The position numbers and the translations under genes are program-made. This document shows positions 45,563 through 54,299 of a stretch of DNA of 64,000 nucleotides, piece by piece. The stretch is from Branchinecta lynchi. Taxonomy: Eukaryota; Arthropoda; Branchiopoda; Anostraca; Branchinectidae. The notes under the pieces were generated by a model. It saw only the letters and a list, made by a program, of their open reading frames with translations. It was not told the origin of the DNA and ran no database searches. The stretch covers positions 10,406,930 to 10,470,929 of the forward strand of contig JAKZAP010000015.1 in the NCBI GenBank assembly GCA_023053575.1. The letters run 5' to 3'. Position 1 is the first letter of the stretch; each line of letters begins with the position of its first letter.

Positions 45563-46663
45563 ATGGACCAATTGATGGAGAATCTCCGCCAAGCCATTGC
45601 TGCGGTTGATGCTTCCACGGCTGATAGTTCCACTCGAGATCTCCTATCGGCGGCCCTGGAAAGGCTTGATCAACCTTCTGAGGTCACACCCAGTATTCGA
45701 GAGGCTATAAAAGTCTCGTTTGAAATTTTCCCGGAGCTTAAGAGAGCAGAGCAGGCCACCAAACTCCAGTCTACATCAGAGTCACTGGGTCTGGTACAGT
45801 CTTCCCAGTCTCAGAGAGTCAGACTACCTATGAACAGACTGTTGAGCTCGTCACTTCAGTCTATCAATGAGAATGTTGCTAAATTGGATTCCAAATCGAC
45901 CCTACCTATGTCAGCAGACAAGAACCTCATTGACCTGTATGGCTGCCATGATGGGTTTCAGATCCGTCCTCCAGTTGAAGATGTGGACTTTGGAGTATTA
46001 AAGCCAAAGGCGGAAACTGCACCCTTTACCTTACCAAGGCAAAAGTGGCTCGAGCTAGAAAAGACGCTACGCTTGGTTGCAAGCATGTGTAACGCTTCGG
46101 ACACATTCACAGCAGGCATGAATCACTGTTTTTCAGAGCTTGCCCAGTTGCCTGAATTCGACGACACAGAGGAAGCACGCGAGGAAGCGGCTTCATACGT
46201 TGAATCACGTCAAGAAAAGATGAAATCCCTACTAGCTGCAAATTCTGTTGTGTTAAGGCATGTGCTATCTAGCTTGATGCCCGTAATAGCGAATTTGGTG
46301 TTATGGAGGCGGGATAGTGCCACAGCTAGATTACCTCTTGCTCCCCCTCCACATATATTTGTCCCTCTTAGAGGACAGTCAGTGGATGCGTCCGCTCTCT
46401 TCGGTGGGAAATGTCTTGAGGCGGCCAAGCAGTGGGCAGAGTGTGATCCGAGGTTTACGGCTTATGGAAGTCAGAAGCGAACACAGAACAGTTTTAGTGG
46501 GCCACAGAACAATCACAGTGGACCCCCAGCTAAGAAGTACCGGCCGGACCCAGTCCAGTCTTCATCCAGTCAGGGGAATTTCCGCCCCCGCAGCGATGGG
46601 CCTCTGAGTTTTAGGGGCCGAGGTCGTGGAAGGTCGGCCTTCACGCCTCGTTTTCGTCGCTAG
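45563..46663 (+). CDS. DIRS ORF1, gag-like protein
   Basis: 366 residues from an ATG shortly downstream of the Gmr1 insertion. The middle has a conserved-looking block with LDLYGCHDGFQIRPP-type and acidic EFDDTEEAREEAASY segments. The C-terminus is rich in Arg/Gly (FRGRGRGRSAFTPRFRR), like RNA-binding tails of DIRS ORF1 proteins. Its end overlaps the start of the next frame. No insertion or stop breaks it. Assignment rests on position and composition, not on a catalytic motif. Confidence 0.75.
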   Translation: MDQLMENLRQAIAAVDASTADSSTRDLLSAALERLDQPSEVTPSIREAIKVSFEIFPELKRAEQATKLQSTSESLGLVQSSQSQRVRLPMNRLLSSSLQSINENVAKLDSKSTLPMSADKNLIDLYGCHDGFQIRPPVEDVDFGVLKPKAETAPFTLPRQKWLELEKTLRLVASMCNASDTFTAGMNHCFSELAQLPEFDDTEEAREEAASYVESRQEKMKSLLAANSVVLRHVLSSLMPVIANLVLWRRDSATARLPLAPPPHIFVPLRGQSVDASALFGGKCLEAAKQWAECDPRFTAYGSQKRTQNSFSGPQNNHSGPPAKKYRPDPVQSSSSQGNFRPRSDGPLSFRGRGRGRSAFTPRFRR

Positions 46664-47100
46664 GGAAGTGCACCCCCCCACGCCTATGTTGCAAGATGCC
46701 CCTCAGAAGGAGCCAATTGGGGGACGGTTGCCTCGTTATCTAGCAGCGTGGGAGGGAGTGACAACGAACCCGTTTTGTTTAAGGGTGATCAAGCATGGGT
46801 ACAAGATACGATTTTCTTTGAACCCGCCCAAGTTACATCGGAGAAGGTTATTCGCGCGTCAGTGCCCGGCAATAGCCGAAGAAATGTCAGTGTTATTAGC
46901 AAAGAAGGCTGTCAGAGTAGTGTCGGACGACAGTCCGGGTTTCTTCAGCCCAGTCTTCAGAATCCCAAAAAAGTCCGGATCGTATCGGCTGATAACAGAT
47001 CTAAAGGTGTTGAACAGCTTTGTCGAGAAGCGCAAGTTCAAATTTACAACAACGCGGCAGATTACTCAGGTAATGAAAAGAGGTGCTTGGGGGTGTAGTC
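46626..47100 (+). pseudogene. DIRS ORF2, N-terminal part of reverse transcriptase (before frameshift)
   Basis: This frame encodes the start of the DIRS reverse transcriptase: GRLPRYLAAWE, then SPVFRIPKKSGSYRLITDLK and VLNSFVEKRKFKFTT. It overlaps ORF1 by 38 bp. At a run of five G (47089-47093) the homologous protein continues in the next frame, so one extra G breaks the gene. It could be a mutation or an assembly homopolymer error. Confidence 0.85.
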
Positions 47101-48585
47101 TTGGACTTGGAAGATGCATATCTTCACCTCCCCATGCATCGCCGTTCTCAGAAATATTTGCGAGTTCAGGTTGGGAACGTGGTGTACGAGCACGTTACTC
47201 TACCCTTCGGTCTCACGACAGCCCCGTGGATTTTCTCGGTTTTAATGCGAGAGGTAGCAAAATATCTCCATCACAGGAAAATTTTGATTTTCCAATATTT
47301 GGACGATTGGCTCCTAATAGCGGATTCCAGAGACCAGTGCGCGAATCATTTAGCGTTTGTCAAGCAGACACTCAGTGCTCTTGGTCTACGGGTATCTACG
47401 AAGACAATACTTGTCCCGTCCCAATCTTTTGTTTATCTAGGAGTCGCGTTCGACTTGAACGATTATACCCAAAAACCATCCGCGATTCCCGAAATTATTG
47501 GTCTGGTAAAAGGTGTCACGAAGTTGAAGTGGGTTTCTCTGAAGATGTATTTGAGCCTTTTAGGAAGATTGAATTCGGTTGCAGACCAGGTTTATTTGGG
47601 CAGATTGTACATACGCCCCTTGCAGGTTTATTTGACAGCGTGGATTCCCGCCAGGTATCAAAATTTACCTTCCAAGATAAAGATTCCCGTTCTCCCCCCA
47701 TTACGATCGGCATTAAAAAGATGGACCGACCAGAGTTGGTTGTCGCGTGGGGTTCCACTGGGGCTTTTTCATCCGGACCTGCAGGTTTTCTCGGATGCAT
47801 CAAGTCGGATTGGCTGGGGAGGACACGGGAACGGTCAAGATATCTCGGGTCTTTGGACAGAATGGGAAAAGACAATGCATATAAATTGCCTGGAATTAAT
47901 TGCGGCTTGTCGGGTTTTGGAACGCTTAGATCTACCATCTGGCTCCAAGGTGCTTCTCATGATCGACAATACGACAGCAGTGAGTTATGTGAACCGACAG
48001 GGAGGAACCAAATCTCTAGGAATGTTGCGGGTTACGCAGGAGTTATACAGAATTGCCGAACAAAAGGGGATTCAGATTCGGGCAGGATACGTGAAGGGCA
48101 AGTTGAACACCAGGGCGGACGACTTATCCCGGGGCAAGATTCCCCTGTTAAGGAGAATCCGATTTGCACGACTCGATTGGAGCCTGAATCCGTCGATTCT
48201 GAGCAGTTTGTTCGCTATGTGGGGAACCCCAATGGTGGACCTGTTCGCGGATCGCAGAAATGCAGTTCTGCCTATGTTTTGTTCGTTGGAACAGGGTCAG
48301 GGGGAAGTAGCAATGGACGCGTTCTCGATTCCATGGAGCGGGATGATGGTATACGCGTTCCCGCCTTTTTCAATCTTGACCAGGGTAGTCCTGAAAATGA
48401 GGGACGAACGAGTGAGTGCAATATTGATTGCCCCGCGGTGGCCGTCAATGATATGGTTTCCGATCCTGTTGAGTTTAGTGAAGGTACCTCCCTTGCGGCT
48501 CGAACAGTTACCGGATCTAATAAAGAAAGGGCGGTATCTCCACCCCAACCTAGCGAACCTGGATCTTCACGCCTTTCTACTTTGA
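47083..48585 (+). CDS. DIRS RT (catalytic part), RNase H and methyltransferase-like domain
   Basis: 500 residues in the frame after the G-run. RT: LDLEDAYLHLPMHRRSQKYL, LPFGLTTAPWIF and the catalytic YLDD (47296-47307). RNase H: QVFSDASSRIGWGGH, INCLELIAA and LLMIDNTTAVSYV. Then a DAM-methyltransferase-like segment with MVDLFADRRNA, DAFSIPWSGMMVYAFPPFS and IAPRWPSMIWFP, characteristic of DIRS elements. It overlaps the start of the recombinase domain in the other frame. The RT N-terminus is in the frame upstream. Confidence 0.92.
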   Translation: MLGGVVLDLEDAYLHLPMHRRSQKYLRVQVGNVVYEHVTLPFGLTTAPWIFSVLMREVAKYLHHRKILIFQYLDDWLLIADSRDQCANHLAFVKQTLSALGLRVSTKTILVPSQSFVYLGVAFDLNDYTQKPSAIPEIIGLVKGVTKLKWVSLKMYLSLLGRLNSVADQVYLGRLYIRPLQVYLTAWIPARYQNLPSKIKIPVLPPLRSALKRWTDQSWLSRGVPLGLFHPDLQVFSDASSRIGWGGHGNGQDISGLWTEWEKTMHINCLELIAACRVLERLDLPSGSKVLLMIDNTTAVSYVNRQGGTKSLGMLRVTQELYRIAEQKGIQIRAGYVKGKLNTRADDLSRGKIPLLRRIRFARLDWSLNPSILSSLFAMWGTPMVDLFADRRNAVLPMFCSLEQGQGEVAMDAFSIPWSGMMVYAFPPFSILTRVVLKMRDERVSAILIAPRWPSMIWFPILLSLVKVPPLRLEQLPDLIKKGRYLHPNLANLDLHAFLL

Positions 48586-49553
48586 GAGTTTTACTGGAGT
48601 CACAAGGTTTTTCTCCTGGTGTGGTCAGTGCCATTGTTAATAAACAGAGGCCTAGTACGTTATCGGTTTATGCCAGTAGATGGCGGATTTTCACGGCGTG
48701 GTGTGGGGAGAATGGATGCGATCCACTAACTATTTCGGTGCAGAACCTCACGAGTTTTTTCTTTTATCTGTCAGCGGATCGTGCCTTTTGTCCGTCGACT
48801 GTCGAGGGGTATAAAGCGGCTCTGACAACAATTTTGGCATATGCTAATAATACCTCTATGGAGTCCCGAGCAGTGACAGATCTGTTAGAGAGTCTGAAGG
48901 CGAATCAGCCCGTCCGACCGCAACGCTCCTTTGCTTGGGACTTGGGACAAGTACTCAAGATGTTTAAAGGTGACCAATTTAATGAGAATGCCAGTGTTCT
49001 GAATTTGTCTAAGAAATTAGCTTTTCTTTTGGCGTTGGCTTCTGGGCGCAGAAGAAGCGAGTTACATGCTTTGGTAGTAGCCGGAGTCCAGTTCTCAGAT
49101 TTTGGAGTTAGTTTGCGTGTCGCCCCGAATTTTAAAGCTAAGAACCAGAAACCAGGATCTCTTCACCCAGTTATTCATATCCCGAAGTTAGATAATGATC
49201 TGAAATTATGCCCGGTTGAAAGTTTGAGGATGTATTTACACAAGGTTGAGGACATTAGAAAAGGGAGGGGGCGTTTGTTTGTCCCAACCAAAGATAATGG
49301 AAATAGAGAAATCGCCCCTAGTACGATTTCCTCGTGGATTCGTTCGGTGATAATGATCGCTTGCCCGGAAGCGGTTGGAGTCCGGGCTCACGATGTTCGG
49401 GGTATGGCTGCTTCAACCGCATTTTCGAAGGGAGTATCGCTTGAGAGTATCATGGAAGCTGGTTTTTGGTTTTCGTCCGGTTCACTACGTCATTATATTG
49501 GTACTTTACCTGTGTTAGATTTATCTGCAGTGGTGGCCCAGTTGAAAATATGA
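48540..49553 (+). CDS. DIRS ORF3, tyrosine recombinase
   Basis: The C-terminal ~335 residues of a long frame. The N-terminal SAM-like part (LSVYASRWRIFTAWC, STVEGYKAALTTIL) precedes the catalytic domain: Arg in SGRRRSEL (about 49050), H-x-x-R in AHDVRG (49389-49400) and the nucleophile Tyr in RHYIG (49495-49497). The enzyme integrates circular DIRS DNA instead of a DDE integrase. The same frame stays open upstream through the RT region to 46626, so the protein's real start is uncertain. No break is seen in the recombinase itself. Confidence 0.93.
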   Translation, partial: PPQPSEPGSSRLSTLRVLLESQGFSPGVVSAIVNKQRPSTLSVYASRWRIFTAWCGENGCDPLTISVQNLTSFFFYLSADRAFCPSTVEGYKAALTTILAYANNTSMESRAVTDLLESLKANQPVRPQRSFAWDLGQVLKMFKGDQFNENASVLNLSKKLAFLLALASGRRRSELHALVVAGVQFSDFGVSLRVAPNFKAKNQKPGSLHPVIHIPKLDNDLKLCPVESLRMYLHKVEDIRKGRGRLFVPTKDNGNREIAPSTISSWIRSVIMIACPEAVGVRAHDVRGMAASTAFSKGVSLESIMEAGFWFSSGSLRHYIGTLPVLDLSAVVAQLKI

Positions 49554-49704
49554 GGACGAATGGCTCCTTGTTTTAGAGTGTCAGCGAACACCACGTGATG
49601 TTTCGTTCTTGAAGTTGATGCAATAGAGTCTGATCTGTTGTAGTTTTGTAGTAATAAAAGTGCAATTATTTGTCTGGTATGCCCACCTCCTGTTGTGGTA
49701 ATTC

Positions 49705-49808
49705 AGAGCAATCATAAAGTATGAAACAGGTATAGCGATATAGAATTGTAACTTTTTAAAGAAGTAAAGTTAAATTCTATTAGATATACTTACCTGTTTC
49801 ATACTTTA
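49705..49808 (+). repeat. DIRS internal complementary region
   Basis: 49705-49746 is the complement of the left outer end (36343-36384). 49747-49808 is the complement of the right outer end (ending 50064). The two meet at GAAT/TGTAAC. This is the template-like region used in DIRS models to regenerate both ends in a circular intermediate. Confidence 0.92.
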
Positions 49809-49858
49809 AGTTTTTATTTCCCGCCCATCCTCCCCGCTTGTGTCAGATGTTTTCTGAT

Positions 49859-50020
49859 CGAAATGTACTGAAGAGCGGAAGCCGCTAGGGGGTTGATGGT
49901 GGTTTGGCACTATTTTGAATTTACGCCGCACTTCCTAGCGGAAGTTGCAAGCTTTTCAGTTTTCGTACCATATGTCGGTAGATGGAAGGAATAGAGCAAT
50001 CATAAAGTATGAAACAGGTA
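49859..50020 (+). repeat. DIRS right inverted terminal repeat
   Basis: Inverted match to 36357-36518. Outer extension 50021-50064 (AGTATATCTAATAGAATTTA and on) is complementary to the internal complementary region. Confidence 0.92.
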
Positions 50021-50064
50021 AGTATATCTAATAGAATTTAACTTTACTTCTTTAAAAAGTTACA

Positions 50065-50330
50065 AGTTTGGCGTATCCGCCAATATGGCGACAGTGAAGC
50101 AAACTACACTGTCAGAAGTTTCATAACAGATTACGCATAACACTTTTTCACTTAGTAATAAAGTGTTATGACCGATTAACTTTATACTATTTCGTGCCTA
50201 GATCTCCGATAACACTTTCAATAGGTAAAAATACTACACTGTCAGAAGTTACATAACGACAACAGAAGGATGCGCGGTTTCAACAGATAACACTTTGGGA
50301 TGTTATCTGTTATGTTTCTTTGTTCCCGTT
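50065..50330. repeat. Short repeat region with GATAACACTTT motifs
   Basis: CTACACTGTCAGAAGTT occurs at 50105 and 50233, with AACACTTTTTCA and GTGTTATGA hairpin halves between. Possibly a small MITE. Confidence 0.5.
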
Positions 50331-50855
50331 AGTATTTTTACCAGTATTTTTACCCCTTAATCAACTATCTCATTAACTGTTTAAAAATATTTTGTTTGTC
50401 CCTTAATTTGAACCCCCACCCCTATTCAAACAATGTTTACAACGGATACGTCAGCTATGATTCTTCATCAGTAATGATTCTTCAACCTGTAATGATTACA
50501 GGTTTGTTTCCTTCCCGAAGTTGAACTAGAGGATTGAAAGCTTGACGAGGACCCTTGCCAAGAAAGGCCGAAATATCGCTGATGAAGAATCATAGCTGAC
50601 GTATCCGTTGTAAACATTGTTTGAATAAATGTTTCAAAGTCAGCTTGGGCTCAAAGAATATTTATCCCCACCTCTAAATGTAGGGCTACAGAGCCCATCT
50701 AAGAACTCGAACTTTCCCTTGCCTCAAAGGATCCTCCCACCAAGTTTCATCAAAACATCTCATTCCCTTCGAGAGTTACCGTACTCACAGACAGACGGAC
50801 AACTTTTGCGATGTCAAAGCTATCCCTCCACTTACATTTTGGGATCCCAAAAATC
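50331..50855 (+). repeat. Family A 3' fragment, split by a foldback element
   Basis: CCCTTAATTTGAACCCCCAC before and AAATGTAGGGCTAC after the foldback reconstitute the order seen at 1440-1500. The end GGGATCCCAAAA follows at 50850. Confidence 0.8.
50424..50665. mobile_element. Foldback element, family F (copy 3)
   Basis: Inserted in a family A fragment and flanked by the direct repeat CCCCACCCCT / CCCCACCTCT (50414-50423, 50666-50675). Its left arm is shortened relative to copy 1. Confidence 0.82.
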
Positions 50856-50859
50856 AGAG

Positions 50860-51190
50860 CATGTCAAGTAAACGAAAACAGGTAAGTGAATATTAACTAG
50901 TCGCCAGTCGGTACAACTGGTATGATATCTGGTATAATAGTGCAATAGTCAGGCAATAGTGTATTTTAAGATTTGTTTGGAGATTTCCTCTCAACATTCC
51001 TCCCTAAAAAATAAATTGTATGGTCAACATCACGTGACACTTCGTTTTTTATATTTGGTTTTTTGTTTGTTTTACGCATCGGAGTGGTTGTCTAGTCTGT
51101 GCAAATTCTACCAAATAATTAAATCGACATACTAATGAATTAAAAGAATGAACAACGGATAATGAAGGTGAGTATTCCTTCAGACTGCGA
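50860..51190. other. Stretch without a gene
   Basis: AT-rich, no exon or repeat recognised. Confidence 0.4.
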
Positions 51191-51199
51191 ACCGTATCT

Positions 51200-51352
51200 G
51201 ATGGCGTAGAAAGGGTAAGTCAACTGACACCAATTCTAGTGATATTCCGGCCCCTCTTGACTAGGCTACTCGTCAGGCGTACATATAGGCTGACGAGGAT
51301 CCTTGCCAAGAAGGATCGAGATACCAATCACCCCTTGAGCCCAAGCTGACTA
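51200..51352. repeat. Decayed family F foldback
   Basis: GATATTCCGGCCCCTCTTGA and GAGGATCCTTGCCAAGAAGG are the two arms; TTGAGCCCAAGCTGAC is the reversed tail. Confidence 0.6.
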
Positions 51353-51354
51353 TA

Positions 51355-51530
51355 CAGTACAAAAAAATCCTGCAGTATTTCTTGCAGTATTTACTACTGG
51401 GATTAACTTTGTATCTACTGAGATAATATTCTCTCTAATTTGGATTAATCTTATCCCAGAGAGAAGATTAATCCCAGCAGCAAATACTGCAGTTCATTTT
51501 AATCCTTGCTACGAGAATCTTTGTACAGTG
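51355..51530. mobile_element. TA-type foldback MITE (copy 4)
   Basis: Ends CAGTACAAA and TTTGTACAGTG. The inner palindrome with ACTGGGATTAA and TTAATCCCAGCAGC matches the 7991 family. TA precedes the left end; the right flank is TT. Confidence 0.7.
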
Positions 51531-51971
51531 TTGGAAACATATATAGGAACAAAAAATTACAAAAACGCAACAAAAAAATGCTTGAACGAGTCCACTGACT
51601 TATGCGTGTACCCAGCAGAGCCCTCAATGAAAATAATAAAACCGTATCAGTCTACGAGCTACGGTATGCATTTTCTACAAGCTACTGTATGTGATTCTGA
51701 CCTGTCTTCTGTTTACTGATGTAGTTTATTTATGAACTTGGTTATTTTATTTAGTTAATGTTATCCGATAAGTAATATGACCTGTGGAGTTGATTGATAG
51801 TGCTTTATGTGTCTTTATTTGAATTGACATATCGAAAGCTATTTTTATGTATTTAAAGATATTACGGATTAAACCATCGTTTATCATGCATGAGAAGGCC
51901 ACTGAATGTAGTAATGTGAATGCAGTACGGGTGAAGCCAGAACACAGCAGCCTAACAAAAGCTGAACTTAC

Positions 51972-52131
51972 CCACACTTAAGGATCTCTTGGGCTTGTTT
52001 ATCCAGTGGATCCCATCCACCGAAGAATTCTTGTATTGCCGATTTTAAGGTTGCCAAAGTTTCAATGCGTTCCTTCGCCCTTTCAGTACTGAACTTGCTT
52101 CCACGAAGATACCTTAACAGGAACATGTCGT
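51972..52131 (-). CDS. CRAL-TRIO lipid-transfer protein, exon 2
   Basis: A 160-bp exon between TTTAAG and TGTGG/GTAAGT on the minus strand. It continues exon 1 in phase and reads DDMFLLRYLRGSKFSTERAK, then a helix with LKSAIQEFFGGWDPLDK and AQEILKCG. This is the second half of the CRAL_TRIO N-terminal helical domain ('FLLRfLRg.kF...rA') found in alpha-tocopherol transfer protein, clavesin and retinal-binding proteins. These proteins carry vitamin E, retinoids or phosphoinositides in the cytosol. The lipid-binding domain exons are not found downstream. Confidence 0.9.
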
Positions 52132-52263
52132 CTTAAATAGAAAAAAAAAGAATACTCAGTAAAACCAAAAACACTTATGACGTCAAATTATTCCTTGAGC
52201 CCAAGCTGACTTTGAATTATATCACGACGTTATCCACTGCTTGTTGGCCGAAGATTGAAAATT

Positions 52264-52368
52264 AAGTATCTTGTTCTGTGTGTTTATGTGTTTTGTTTCT
52301 TTTCTTTCATTTACTCTGCTTGTCCAAAATGGTGGGTTATAAATAAATTACTTACTTACTTACTTATA
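52264..52368 (+). repeat. LINE 3' UTR fragment with (TTAC)n tail
   Basis: Same tail as the reversed fragment at 7448-7560; ends ACTTACTTACTTACTTAT. Confidence 0.55.
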
Positions 52369-52559
52369 TGCATTATTTGAATATACTTATGGCGTCCTTG
52401 GCAAGCAGGACCGAGATACTGCTAGATTAAACTTTAACTGAAAAGACAACTTACTTTTGCATCATTTAACTGAATACAGCGCATTATTTGGGTTGTCTTA
52501 AGGGATTTTAAGGGCCTCGTCAAAGTGTGAAGCCATTCTAATAAAACTTAAGATATTAA

Positions 52560-52995
52560 ATGTTGCTCGATTCGAGAAAAAAAATTGACGAAACTTATTA
52601 TAAAGTAAGCACTAATACTGCACCTGAGTCGTTTATGTTGTTTTTTTCTAATGAAATTCACCAACATGATACTCGACATGCATCGGAACTAGTTACAGAA
52701 ACGAGACGTCTCACGTCATCTGGTTTTTCAATCAAATTTACCGGTCCGAAAATATGGAATTATCTGCCAAATACACTGAAAAATGCTAATAGCATACCAG
52801 AGTTCAACAGTAAGATAAAAAGTTTCTTGTTGGAAAATATAGAATTAGATCCTAACGTTTTCTAGAGATAGTTCTCTATGTTTTTTGTTTTATTAATGTA
52901 CGTTAGTTTTCTGTTCTTTTCCGTTCTTCTTTTCTTTCTTTTTCTTTTCTTTTTCCTTGTAATACTTTTCTTGATAAATGAATGAATACTGTCAC
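52560..52995 (+). pseudogene. LINE ORF2 C-terminal fragment and 3' UTR
   Basis: A 101-codon frame matches the end of CR1/L2-group ORF2: HDTRHASELVTETRRL, then FSIKFTGPKIWNYLPNTLKN and a final FKxxLKSFLL-like helix (INSKIKSFLLENIE-like). A T-rich 3' UTR follows and ends in an AATG repeat (52977-52987), as expected for this LINE group. 5'-truncated: no reverse-transcriptase core. Confidence 0.72.
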
Positions 52996-53249
52996 CAGCT
53001 ACGGGCAGTGCTCACTTAGGGTGTATTTAGTTTACAGTGGATAAACTCGAAATTGGTCAACAAATTTTATTAAATTGTTACCAGATACTTGTCGGATGCA
53101 TTCTGACTTTTCAACCCAGCAAATCTCGGTGGGGACTTTAGAGATAATTAAAGTGATCGCATACACTTTTTGTTTATCATTAGTCCGTTCGAAAGTTGCA
53201 ACAGCATGTTTCCTCACTCTATATCGACTGTGTTAAAACGTCATACTAA

Positions 53250-53718
53250 ATTTTCGGATTCAGCGCGAACTACTTATCCGGAGTGAAAATAATTTTCAGA
53301 TTCGGATTCAACATGTGATCCTACCCTGAATCGAACATCTAATCAACTTCAGGTACACCTTTTACTTTTTCTAAAATATCCGTTTCTGCCGTATTTAGAG
53401 TGAAATACTTGTCCGGCGAAAAAATTATTTTCAAATTCGAATTCAGCATGTCTCTTTACCTCTAACTCGACTATCTCATTAGCTTTTAAAAATATTTTTT
53501 GCCGTCCCTTAATTTGAAACCCCTCCCCCACCGCTAAATATGGGGTTACAGAGACCATCTTCAAACTTGACCTGTACTTTGACCCAAAGATTCATCGTGC
53601 CAAATCTGAACAAAATACCTCATTCCCTTCGAGAATTATTGTGCTAAGAGACGGACGGATGGACAACTTTGTACTGTCATAGGTATCCCTCCACTTACGT
53701 TTTGGGATCCCAAAACTC
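53250..53718 (+). repeat. Family A 3' part, diverged
   Basis: Contains one or two degenerate 137-bp-type units (CGAACTACTTATCCGG, AATACTTGTCCGGCG) and the standard end ACTTACGTTTTGGGATCCC. Confidence 0.7.
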
Positions 53719-54018
53719 TGGATTCTGTGTTTTCAGTTTACTCTTAAAATGGGAGCTAATATCCTTAAAACAAATAAAATCCCTTTTTCGGAATTGAAAT
53801 TGGCCAAAATGCTTTGAAATCGCAGAATTTGCGACCTTTTTGCCATAAGCGGGATTTCCTGTGACAAATTTATCACAGCTGTGAATCTGGGGAGAAGTAA
53901 AAAAACCTGTGACAAATCACAGAATTGTGCGACCAGTGGCAACGCTGTCTCCAGGTACATGTTTGAAGTGGGATGATCCTTGAGTCTTACAGAGTCACGC
54001 AACTGACCCTTACACCAC

Positions 54019-54098
54019 ATCATACGGTCAACACCACCAAGACTCAAACCAACGACCCTGCGCACGCGAGTTCAGCGCGCTAGCCATTCGGCCAAGAT
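54019..54098 (-). repeat. tRNA-derived SINE head
   Basis: The minus strand reads GGCCGAATGGCTAGCGCGCT, then GCAGGGTCGTTGGTTTGAGT, at tRNA-like box A/box B spacing. The sequence to about 53940 may be its body. It lies in intron 1 of the CRAL-TRIO gene. Confidence 0.55.
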
Positions 54099-54133
54099 GA
54101 AACAGATCAGAATATTCTGAACGCCAACACTAC

Positions 54134-54290
54134 CTCTTCGAACTGCGTCCAGATGAGGTTGTTTCTCCAGCCATGACCTTAGAGCCTGGATGTCATTCGC
54201 TCGTCGATCACTATCTTCATGAAGATGGACTCGAGCCTTTTCCTGTAGAGCCTTGTCCAGTTTGCACACATAAGATTTGTCTTGAGCCAT
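54134..54290 (-). CDS. CRAL-TRIO lipid-transfer protein, exon 1 with start codon
   Basis: ATG at 54290 opens MAQDKSYVCKLDKALQEKAR, then LHEDSDRRANDIQALRSWLE and KQPHLD, ending at AAGAG/GTAGTG. The pattern 'R..DI.alR.Wl..qPhL' is the first half of the CRAL_TRIO N domain. The exon ends in phase 1, and exon 2 supplies the two missing bases. An in-frame ATG 15 bp upstream (54305) is possible, but the chosen start matches the usual short N-terminus. No signal peptide, as expected for a cytosolic carrier. Confidence 0.88.
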
Positions 54291-54299
54291 GATGCTGGA

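Larger units (their letters stand above)
36343..50064 (+). mobile_element. DIRS-like tyrosine-recombinase retrotransposon, carrying nested insertions
   Basis: The outer element of a three-layer nest; about 5.8 kb once the Gmr1-like insertion (37590-45481, including one target duplication) is discounted. It has inverted terminal repeats (36357-36518 and 49859-50020), each with its own outer extension. An internal complementary region at 49705-49808 is exactly complementary to both outer ends joined. Coding order is ORF1 (gag-like), RT/RNase H/methyltransferase-like, tyrosine recombinase. DIRS elements integrate as circles by recombinase and make no target duplication; none is seen. A one-base frameshift in RT suggests it is not autonomous now. 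Confidence 0.93.

Noticed and set aside
46748..47098. 116-codon ORF in the third frame over the DIRS RT start
   Set aside because: No similarity; shadow of the RT coding frame.
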